Positions 1 to 6,661 of a DNA stretch of 52,545 nucleotides are shown in pieces; position 1 is the first letter of the stretch, and the number at the start of each line of letters is the position of its first letter. This stretch comes from SAR202 cluster bacterium. GTDB taxonomy: Bacteria; Chloroflexota; Dehalococcoidia; Lucifugimonadales; Lucifugimonadaceae. The stretch is taken from positions 1 to 52,545 of the forward strand of contig RQOU01000094.1 of NCBI GenBank assembly GCA_008373165.1, written 5' to 3'. A model generated the notes under the pieces. It did no database searches. It was given only the letters and a program-made list of their open reading frames with translations, and was not told the DNA's origin. Position numbers and translations under genes: made by a program.

Positions 1-712
1 CACCAACCAGTGTGAACGAGTCTCCCTCGATGAATGGATGTAGGTATTCCCACGACTCTAAATCATGAGATTTGAACAAAAAGTTAGCCCTTGTTCGCCT
101 GCCTGAGGGTTCGTGAGGCAACGTTCCACCTGATAGAGCATAGTAGACGTTATCTTTTTTCCATATGCACGGGTCGAAAACTCTATATGGCCAAGGTGAA
201 CCGTCAGGCTGAGCTATGGGAATGACAGCCTGTCCTGTGACTTTTTCCCAGTTGAGTAGCAATGGGTCATCAGAAAGGGCAACCATGTTCCCTGCTCCGA
301 CGCCGTGGTACATGGCGATCACACGATCATTTTCCACAAGCGTCGCTCCCGAGAAACATGACTCTTCCGGGTCAGGATATATCGCATAAGGAAGATCTCT
401 CCAGTGAACAAGATCATCACTTACTGCGTGTCCCCAGTGCACTACTTTCTTACTCCCTGATCCAGTGCTGGTAATTTCAGAATCTGGATAGCCTTGATAG
501 AAGAGATGCCAGCGGTTTTGCCAGTAGCATAATCCATTAGGATCGTTGAGATCGTTTTCGGGATTGACGTAGTGATATATTGGCCGATATGGATCGCTGG
601 ACAGCGATTTTCGCGAGGCAGCAAACCTTTCCATCATTGGATTTGATTTCAGTTGGTCTTCTTGCTCTGCGAGGGTCTTAGCAAAAGTATATTTGGGTAC
701 TTTAGACGCCAT
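1..712 (-). CDS. Glycoside hydrolase family 32-like protein (3-prime end beyond window)
   Basis: This gene is not in the ORF track because its stop lies outside the window. I translated it from an ATG at 712, which follows an in-frame TAA upstream, through 237 codons to the edge. Around residues 56-60 it has NDPNG, matching the GH32 nucleophile motif, then an HLFYQ segment, a WGHA/HW pair, FSGA (family FSGS) and RVFDP near residue 180, which sits where GH32 enzymes have the RDP motif. GH32 enzymes cleave beta-fructosides such as sucrose, levan or inulin in a five-bladed propeller fold. No signal peptide is visible, so a cytosolic enzyme is inferred. The Arg of RDP appears to be Phe here, so the substrate may differ from the classical fructosidases. 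A related GH43/GH68-type propeller is the main alternative. It lies upstream of no other gene in the window and is codirectional with the ManD-like gene. Confidence 0.75.
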   Translation of the reverse strand, partial: MASKVPKYTFAKTLAEQEDQLKSNPMMERFAASRKSLSSDPYRPIYHYVNPENDLNDPNGLCYWQNRWHLFYQGYPDSEITSTGSGSKKVVHWGHAVSDDLVHWRDLPYAIYPDPEESCFSGATLVENDRVIAMYHGVGAGNMVALSDDPLLLNWEKVTGQAVIPIAQPDGSPWPYRVFDPCIWKKDNVYYALSGGTLPHEPSGRRTRANFLFKSHDLESWEYLHPFIEGDSFTLVG

Positions 713-787
713 CGAAGTATCAGCTTTATCAGCAGTCAATATATCCGCCTTTGGTTACATTAGCTGTCAGGGTAAATGTGTCGGGGT

Positions 788-2086
788 TTAAGGCTTAACC
801 ATTGACCCGTCGGCGCGACGTACGGTGTCCCATGCTCCCCCGAATTCCCTTTCTTTGAATGGGAATTTTGCGGCCATTTTTTCATCTACATCAATCCCTA
901 ATCCAGGCTGACCATTGGACCACATCATACCGTCTTTGAGTGTTGGCATACCTGGGAACATCTCACGGGTACGCTCCCCAGGTATTGCAGCTTCTTGTAT
1001 ACCAAAATTGTGAGCATTTAGATTCAGCATCATGTTGGCAGCGTGGCCTACTGGCGACGTGTCACCCGGTCCATGCCATGCAGTTCTGACACTGTAGAGT
1101 TCACCCATTGCAGCGATCTTTTTAGCGGGCGTGATACCCCCAATTTGTGACATGTGTATACGTATAAAGTCGATGAGACGGTCTTGTATCATTGGAATTA
1201 CTTCATGCGGGCTGTTCCATAACTCACCCATCGCTATAGGTGTTGAAGTCTGTTCTCTGACCATCCTGAAGTAGTCGTTGTCTTCAGGGCTGAACAAATC
1301 TTCCAGGAAGAAAAGTTGGAACTTCTCGACTTCCTTTGCGAACCAGACACCAAGTATCGGTGGGATTCTTTCATGGACGTCATGAAGTATCTCCAGACCA
1401 TAACCGAACCTGTTTCTTATGTATTCAAATAAGCCCAGTGCCGATCGCATGTAAGGCTTTGGTTCGAATATGCCACCAGGGTGGGCATAGTTCTTACTCG
1501 AATCGTAGTCGCGTAACCAGGATGTCGCCGCTATGGGGCCATCTAACGTATTACGATTTGTACCCGTGTCGCCTCCGGCAGCTGCACCTCTGTTTCCATA
1601 AGTTGCGTATCCAGGAGTCGTCATTTGCACCCTTACATGGTGAAAGCCCTGTTCCACGAAAGCCTGAACTTTATCTCCGACTTCTTCGTGAGATTCTCCC
1701 GAGGCATGGACGTAAACGGGAGCGGCCTCACGGGCACGTCCTCCGAGAAGATCGTAGACGGGCATATTGGCCATCTTGCCCTTGATGTCCCACAAAGCCT
1801 GATCTACTCCCGAAAGAGCATTATTGAGTACAGGCCCGTTACGCCAGTAGGATGACACGTACGATGACTGCCAAATATCTTCTATATCAGCTACATTTTT
1901 GCCTTCAAGAAATGGCTTAAGATAATCGTTCACTGCAGCAGCAACTGTCGTAGGGCGCTGGGTAAACGTTGCACAACCTACCCCGTATAGTCCTGGCTCG
2001 GACGTTTCAATTTTGACTATAACCAGCCTGATGTTGTCTGGCTCGGTCAAAATGGTTTTGATATCCCTAATAGTTACATTGCTCAT
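788..2086 (-). CDS. Enolase-superfamily dehydratase, D-mannonate dehydratase/RspA type
   Basis: This 432-residue protein belongs to the mandelate racemase/muconate lactonizing enzyme group, closest by motif to D-mannonate dehydratase (ManD, RspA). Enzymes of this type remove water from a sugar acid to give a 2-keto-3-deoxy acid. The sequence shows the N-terminal capping domain (GCATFTQR, SSYWRNGPV), then the barrel with RVQ at 152-154 and Tyr163 close to the ManD Arg/Tyr pair. HDVHER carries metal ligand Asp236, LED gives Glu262, GELWN gives Glu288, and WHGPGD carries His338. Length is slightly above the usual ~400. Many ManD-like proteins act on gluconate or have very low activity, so the substrate is not settled. 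It lies between the GH32-like gene and the NHL gene on the same strand, which suggests a sugar or sugar-acid catabolic set. Confidence 0.88.
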   Translation of the reverse strand: MSNVTIRDIKTILTEPDNIRLVIVKIETSEPGLYGVGCATFTQRPTTVAAAVNDYLKPFLEGKNVADIEDIWQSSYVSSYWRNGPVLNNALSGVDQALWDIKGKMANMPVYDLLGGRAREAAPVYVHASGESHEEVGDKVQAFVEQGFHHVRVQMTTPGYATYGNRGAAAGGDTGTNRNTLDGPIAATSWLRDYDSSKNYAHPGGIFEPKPYMRSALGLFEYIRNRFGYGLEILHDVHERIPPILGVWFAKEVEKFQLFFLEDLFSPEDNDYFRMVREQTSTPIAMGELWNSPHEVIPMIQDRLIDFIRIHMSQIGGITPAKKIAAMGELYSVRTAWHGPGDTSPVGHAANMMLNLNAHNFGIQEAAIPGERTREMFPGMPTLKDGMMWSNGQPGLGIDVDEKMAAKFPFKEREFGGAWDTVRRADGSMVKP

Positions 2087-2191
2087 AGATGTTTGAACCT
2101 GATTTCTTTTATGGGGTGTTTAAATTGTCTAAAGGGTTGCTAATAATACCCTTTTACAGTGGTATTAGATCGATGTTTTAGAATCGGGATG

Positions 2192-3211
2192 TTAGTTGTC
2201 TTTTCGGCACCATTTTCGAAGTGATGCCATCTCTCGTCTGGGATTTTGGGTCATACCCCATTCGACGTAAGAAACTTCAGCGACATATATATCTCCTTTT
2301 GAGTCAATTGCAATACTGTGTGGCCACAGGAATTGATCCGGCTCCTCTCCGATCTGAGTCGATCCAAATCTCGTGATTCTATTTCCTTCACGATCATATA
2401 TTCCTACTCGGTTACCAAGGTTTGGCTCACCGCGATTTGGTGATCCTTTTGTAGGTCCTTGTTCTGCTACATATATGCGTACATCATCGCCTGAACCTGT
2501 TACTTCTACAGCCACAGCCTTATGAACTGGCCACATGCGAATGAATGTTCCATCTAGTGAGAACACCTGAACACGGTAGTTCTCCCTGTCGCATACGATC
2601 ACTTCCTCGTCATCGATCAGCGCAATATTGTGAGGCACGTTGAACTCACCTGGGTCAGTACCGATAACCCCCCATGACTTAATGAGATTACCTTCAGGGT
2701 CTAGTCTATGTACACGTGAATTGTCATATCCATCTGATATGAAAATCTCTCCAGTCTTGGCGGAAATGGCCACGTCGGTTGGGCGGTGAAACATATCACC
2801 GCTTTGTTTTGGAGCTGGTGTTCCTGATCCGATGGTCATCAGGTATTCACCGGCCTTTGACATTTTGTGAATCTGGTGTCCGTTATCATCTACTAGCCAT
2901 ACATTGTCATCATGGTCGATGGTTATGGCATGTGGGCGATTGAACCATGTGTCCCAGAACTGCGATGCATTCCCATAAGGGTCTCGAATAATTCGGACCT
3001 TGTCAGGGGGGTTATCGTTACCCCACATATCTATAACTTCACCGAGTTGGTTGAATACCAAGACTGGTTTGTTACCTCTGTTGAAAACGAATACATTATC
3101 GTTTTTGTCAACAGCTACCGAAGTAGCTTCGCGCATCCAAATACCGTGAGGTACTTTTGCCCAATGCGGATCTGGTTGAAACTCAGTTTTTGTAGAAACT
3201 TTATTAGGCAT
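2192..3211 (-). CDS. NHL-repeat six-bladed beta-propeller protein
   Basis: The 339-residue product contains at least five NHL-type repeats, roughly at residues 27-65, 88-125, 135-178, 185-222 and 295-315. Each has the pattern PhxIAhDxxxNhhVhDxxNxRhxxF. The nearest well-known relatives are peptidylglycine alpha-amidating lyase-like and SMP-30-like propellers, which may act as lactonases or lyases or simply bind ligands. No signal peptide or membrane segment is visible, so it is probably cytosolic. A good ribosome site (AAGGAAC) precedes the ATG. It is codirectional with the ManD-like gene 105 bp downstream, so a role in the same sugar-acid pathway, for example on a lactone, is possible but only inferred from position. 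Confidence 0.8.
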   Translation of the reverse strand: MPNKVSTKTEFQPDPHWAKVPHGIWMREATSVAVDKNDNVFVFNRGNKPVLVFNQLGEVIDMWGNDNPPDKVRIIRDPYGNASQFWDTWFNRPHAITIDHDDNVWLVDDNGHQIHKMSKAGEYLMTIGSGTPAPKQSGDMFHRPTDVAISAKTGEIFISDGYDNSRVHRLDPEGNLIKSWGVIGTDPGEFNVPHNIALIDDEEVIVCDRENYRVQVFSLDGTFIRMWPVHKAVAVEVTGSGDDVRIYVAEQGPTKGSPNRGEPNLGNRVGIYDREGNRITRFGSTQIGEEPDQFLWPHSIAIDSKGDIYVAEVSYVEWGMTQNPRREMASLRKWCRKDN

Positions 3212-3358
3212 TATGTTCCTTGGATACGAAAAGACGCGATGTTGTTCAATCTATCGGCAGCATGGTAATGCCGATTGTTGGTTATGTGGGGACTTTGTCA
3301 CGCTCATTTTTAGATTCGTCCAGATAAATTCCTTTAGTCGTCGACCGATCAAATGTTT

Positions 3359-3460
3359 CCAAAGCTTTGGTTGTACGTTTGACCATCTTGTGATGGTTTC
3401 TTGGTAGATTGGCATATATAACGACTCAGACTTATCAAAAGTTTTGATCTTGAGATCAAA
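3359..3460. promoter_or_regulatory. Palindrome-rich divergent control region (NHL gene / SDR gene)
   Basis: The 291-bp gap between the divergent NHL gene and SDR gene holds three perfect inverted repeats. CCAAAGCTTTGG is at 3359-3370. ATCAAAA-G-TTTTGAT is at 3434-3448. TTTGATC-TTGA-GATCAAA is at 3443-3460 and is followed by TATTTTT. The last two overlap and repeat the same GATCAAA half-site. They end 42 bp before the SDR start. This arrangement suits a dimeric regulator controlling one or both genes. The third repeat could instead form a weak AT-rich terminator hairpin. Confidence 0.4.
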
Positions 3461-3502
3461 TATTTTTGCGAGGCCAGATTTAACAAAAGGTAGAAAATAC
3501 AA

Positions 3503-4309
3503 ATGTTTGCAGATTTAAATGAAAAGGTTGCGTTGATTACTGGCGGAGGGCAAGGTCTTGGATTAGGGATCGTTCTTAAAATGGCTGAGCAGGGAGCCGA
3601 TATAGCTATTGCAGATCTTAGTGATGAGAACTTAAGGCAAGCAGCTGATCAGGTTGAGGGTATGGGAAGGAAGGTATACACCGTAAAGATGGACGTAACA
3701 GATAAAGGTTCAGTGACGGCTGGAGTTAACGATTTAACCAGTCAAGCCGGGCAGATAGATATATTGGTCAATAATGCGGGGGTAGCGGGTGCGCCAGGTT
3801 CCACAGGTACTTCATTTCGCGATGTTGACTGGGATTTCACCTGGAAAGTTAATGTAAAGGGTTTGGTTGATGTGACTGAGGCTGTTTTACCGCAGATGCG
3901 CCAGCGAAAAGCTGGCAAGATCATAAATATTTCCTCTGTTGCAGCAAAGGCTGCTAAATACATAACTGCTTATTATGCGACTACAAAAATGTCAGTTGTT
4001 GCTTACACACAGGCCCTAGCCAGAGAATTCGCAGCAGAAAACATAAATGTTAACGCTATTGCACCAGGTCGGATTTGGACTCAATTTCATCAGGATTGGA
4101 TGAAGGAGCGTGAGGCTCTCGGTGACGAGGCAGTAGTTGGTAAAGAAAAATATGATGTGTTTATGGCGTCTCTTAAAGAAGTTATACCAATGGGACGCCC
4201 TCAGGAACCTTCTGATATAGGTTCGCTCGCTGTGTTTCTTGCCTCAGAAGAATCACGGAATATAACAGGACAAACAATTCAGTGTGATGGTGGGCAGGTG
4301 ATGGTCTGA
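3503..4309 (+). CDS. Classical short-chain dehydrogenase/reductase (SDR)
   Basis: This 268-residue NAD(P)-dependent oxidoreductase has the full classical SDR signature. It has the TGGGQGLG cofactor loop at residues 13-20, acidic Asp38 after beta-2 (suggesting NAD over NADP), NNAG at 90-93, the catalytic Ser near 144 and YATTK with Tyr158 and Lys162. PGRIWT follows in the usual place. The length is typical. The likely substrate is a secondary alcohol or sugar-type polyol, which fits its place next to sugar-acid genes, but the family is too broad to name one. It is transcribed alone and diverges from the NHL gene across a palindrome-rich region. Confidence 0.9.
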   Translation: MFADLNEKVALITGGGQGLGLGIVLKMAEQGADIAIADLSDENLRQAADQVEGMGRKVYTVKMDVTDKGSVTAGVNDLTSQAGQIDILVNNAGVAGAPGSTGTSFRDVDWDFTWKVNVKGLVDVTEAVLPQMRQRKAGKIINISSVAAKAAKYITAYYATTKMSVVAYTQALAREFAAENINVNAIAPGRIWTQFHQDWMKEREALGDEAVVGKEKYDVFMASLKEVIPMGRPQEPSDIGSLAVFLASEESRNITGQTIQCDGGQVMV

Positions 4310-4431
4310 TTACGGATGGCTGTTTCAGAAAGTTATCAACTCAAATATTCAATACTTTTTAAACACTTGATTCTCGTCTCAGGGTGATACTTGGACGGTG
4401 GTGAAATTTTGTTGTTCGACAGGAGCAATAT

Positions 4432-5190
4432 TCATTTTGCTGGCCAGTGTCTAATCCCGTCCTGAGGTGTGTAACCGATCATTTTTTTTGGGTGATCTAT
4501 GTCTCTGAACCGAGTGAAATTATCTGAAACCCCATAGAACACGTCCCATTTAATGTTATCTGGTGCTTTTACGCATTTTTCGAAAAACTGAGCTACGTCC
4601 CTGTGGCTGAAATGGACTGAGGCCTCACGAATGTTGGCAGGTTGGTCTTCTTTTCGGACTCTTCCAATGCGGGCAACAATTGCTGATCCGTGATGCTCTG
4701 CGAAAAGTCTGGCCATTGCCTCCCCAGCGATTTTAGCTACACCGTACATGCGGTCGGGGTGTGGTGGAGTCAGGTGGTTCATCATCGGGCGTGGGTCAGA
4801 AATATCTTCAATACGCCCTTCGACCATTGTTTTAAACGGTTCGTGTCTTTCAGCTGCCATCATTGTGGCTCCCGAAGAACCAAAAATCACTCTTTTTACA
4901 CCGGCGTTTTTTGCAGCTTCGAATATGTTGTAGGTACCTGTTATGTTGATATCGATCTGTGCTAATTCGTCGTCACCCAGATAGGCAGCTAGGTGTATGA
5001 CAGTATCGATACCTTCGAAAGCGGGACCGATAGCATCAGGGTCTGTGATATCTGCCTTTACTGTGTCGAATCCTTCGACTTGGCTACGGTTTAATGCCCT
5101 TATTTCATAGCCAAGTGAATCGAGGTGTCGACCAACAATCCCTCCAATTAGCCCGCTCATTCCTGTAATAAGAATTTTTTGTCTGTTCAT
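4432..5190 (-). CDS. NAD-dependent epimerase/dehydratase, uronate dehydrogenase-like (copy 1)
   Basis: The ORF track starts at 5280, but I place the start at the ATG at 5190 (252 residues). The sequence AGGAGA sits just upstream, the Rossmann motif TGMSGLIGG then begins at residue 9 as usual, and the overlap with cobO disappears. It is a short extended SDR with SSG near 105, YGVAK (Tyr149, Lys153), an HPDRMYG context, ARIG, SHRD and YGVSDN. This order of motifs matches uronate dehydrogenases, which oxidise galacturonate or glucuronate to the aldarolactone with NAD. A GDP-sugar epimerase role is less likely at this short length. A paralogue lies at 5871-6632, with cobO between them. Confidence 0.82.
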   Translation of the reverse strand: MNRQKILITGMSGLIGGIVGRHLDSLGYEIRALNRSQVEGFDTVKADITDPDAIGPAFEGIDTVIHLAAYLGDDELAQIDINITGTYNIFEAAKNAGVKRVIFGSSGATMMAAERHEPFKTMVEGRIEDISDPRPMMNHLTPPHPDRMYGVAKIAGEAMARLFAEHHGSAIVARIGRVRKEDQPANIREASVHFSHRDVAQFFEKCVKAPDNIKWDVFYGVSDNFTRFRDIDHPKKMIGYTPQDGIRHWPAK

Positions 5191-5236
5191 GGTTGGGATC
5201 TCCTGGATATTTTTATTTAAATATTTGTTACTGAAA

Positions 5237-5809
5237 TCAGAATTCAATGCCTTTTTGGGCTGGTATTCCCTGATCACCATACGGGTGTTTGACTTCAGTC
5301 ATTTCAGTGACTAGGTCTGCTGCTTGTATCAGGCCAGGTTCTGCGTCACGTCCAGTGAGTATCACATGTAGCATTTCTGGTTTGTCTTTTAACGTGTTAA
5401 TAACTTCGTTCAGATCTATCCACCCGAACGATATAGGGTATGTAATTTCATCTAGAAGTATTAAATCGTATTCCTTAGATTCAATTTTCTCCTTTGCTAT
5501 GCGCCAGCCATTTTTTGCCCGTGATTCGTCTTCAGATAGGTTTTTAGACGTCCAGGTAAAACCCCGACCTGACGCGATTATTTCTATACCTATTTTTTCA
5601 GCAGCTAATTGTTCGCCGTATTGGGATTTTTCACTTTTGATGAATTGGATAGCGCAAATATTCATACCGCGCCCCCATGCCCTGAACATGGTTCCGAATC
5701 CAGCGGTGCTTTTGCCTTTACCGTTCCCGGTGTTGATGATCACCAGCCCTTTAAGTTCTCGACCTAAATTAGGAGCGGGTTTGAAATTTGTAGGAGGGGT
5801 TTTAGGCAT
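5237..5809 (-). CDS. cobO: Cob(I)yrinic acid a,c-diamide adenosyltransferase
   Basis: This 190-residue protein is of the CobO/BtuR/CobA type. It transfers the 5-prime-deoxyadenosyl group from ATP to Co(I) corrinoid during adenosylcobalamin synthesis or salvage. A P-loop GNGKGKST lies at about residues 29-36, followed by FRAWGRGM, QFIKS and the LLDEITYPISFGWI segment, all typical of the family. Length is normal. No other cobalamin genes are in the window. It sits between two paralogous uronate-dehydrogenase-like genes on the same strand, a context with no obvious functional link. Because CobO-type enzymes accept salvaged corrinoids, its presence does not prove de novo B12 synthesis. Confidence 0.93.
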   Translation of the reverse strand: MPKTPPTNFKPAPNLGRELKGLVIINTGNGKGKSTAGFGTMFRAWGRGMNICAIQFIKSEKSQYGEQLAAEKIGIEIIASGRGFTWTSKNLSEDESRAKNGWRIAKEKIESKEYDLILLDEITYPISFGWIDLNEVINTLKDKPEMLHVILTGRDAEPGLIQAADLVTEMTEVKHPYGDQGIPAQKGIEF

Positions 5810-5870
5810 TTATTTAATCTTTTTATCCTAGCTTGTGTGTAATTTTAGGTTCTGTGTCCATATGGTTCTC

Positions 5871-6632
5871 CTAGAATCCATGATTCAAGGCACTGTCTTC
5901 TGGTACAAATCCCAGTACATCTTTAGCGTGTTCAATATCGCGCCACCTCGTAGGGTTATCCGAACAAGCGAAAACTACGGCGTATTTCAATTCCTTTGGT
6001 GCATGTACAGCTTTATCGATCATTTGAGTAATATCCCGATGGCTGCACCAAACCGCTGCATTGCGTGTATTTAAGGGAATGTCATTCACCTCGACTTTAC
6101 CTATACGAATACAGATTATCGACATTCCATACTGGTCTGAATACATCCATCCTAAGTTCTCCGTGAACATTTTTGAAACCGTATAAAATCCAACAGGTCG
6201 GACCGGATCCTGAGTTGTGATCAGTGGTCGAGGGGATGGTATTTCAAAGTCTGGGTCATGAATTATTGATTTGTAAGGTTCTATTCGCTCAAAACCAGCA
6301 ACTACGGCGCCACTGCTTGCGGCAATAATTCGCTTTACTCCTGCCAGTCTAGAAGCTTCAAACAGATTATAGACACCGGTTATATTTGCTTTGATGTGTA
6401 TCTCTGGAGAGACATTCCCACGTGAAGCAGCCATGTGAACTACAGTATCCACGCCTTCAAGAGCAGGGAGAATATTGTCAATACCGTCTCCAATATCTAA
6501 AAGGGTTGTTGGAAATCCTTCCACTTTGGTGCGGCCCAGTGCGCTGACTTCGTAGGTCTTTGCAAGCTGGCGACCTGCAAGTCCTCCTATGAGGCCGCTC
6601 ATTCCGGTGACTAATATTTTTGATGGACTCAT
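5871..6632 (-). CDS. NAD-dependent epimerase/dehydratase, uronate dehydrogenase-like (copy 2)
   Basis: This 253-residue paralogue of the 4432-5190 gene shares TGMSGLIGG at residues 9-17, VDTVVHMAAS, SSGA, YTVSK (catalytic Tyr and Lys), IRIGKV, CSHRDI and the WRDIEHAKDVLGF tail. These are the features of the uronate dehydrogenase branch of extended SDRs. The two copies are clearly diverged rather than a recent duplication. The gene lies 29 bp downstream of recG in the direction of transcription, so it may be read through from the fakA-degV-recG block. Substrate assignment (a hexuronate or related aldose) is inferred from family resemblance and from the ManD-like and GH32-like genes nearby. Confidence 0.82.
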   Translation of the reverse strand: MSPSKILVTGMSGLIGGLAGRQLAKTYEVSALGRTKVEGFPTTLLDIGDGIDNILPALEGVDTVVHMAASRGNVSPEIHIKANITGVYNLFEASRLAGVKRIIAASSGAVVAGFERIEPYKSIIHDPDFEIPSPRPLITTQDPVRPVGFYTVSKMFTENLGWMYSDQYGMSIICIRIGKVEVNDIPLNTRNAAVWCSHRDITQMIDKAVHAPKELKYAVVFACSDNPTRWRDIEHAKDVLGFVPEDSALNHGF

Positions 6633-6661
6633 TGTCTGTTCTCGATTCGGAGGATTGTGTT

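Noticed and set aside
5289-5831. 180-residue plus-strand ORF opposite cobO
   Set aside because: It is an antisense shadow of the cobO frame with no recognisable motif, and its composition follows the complementary codons.
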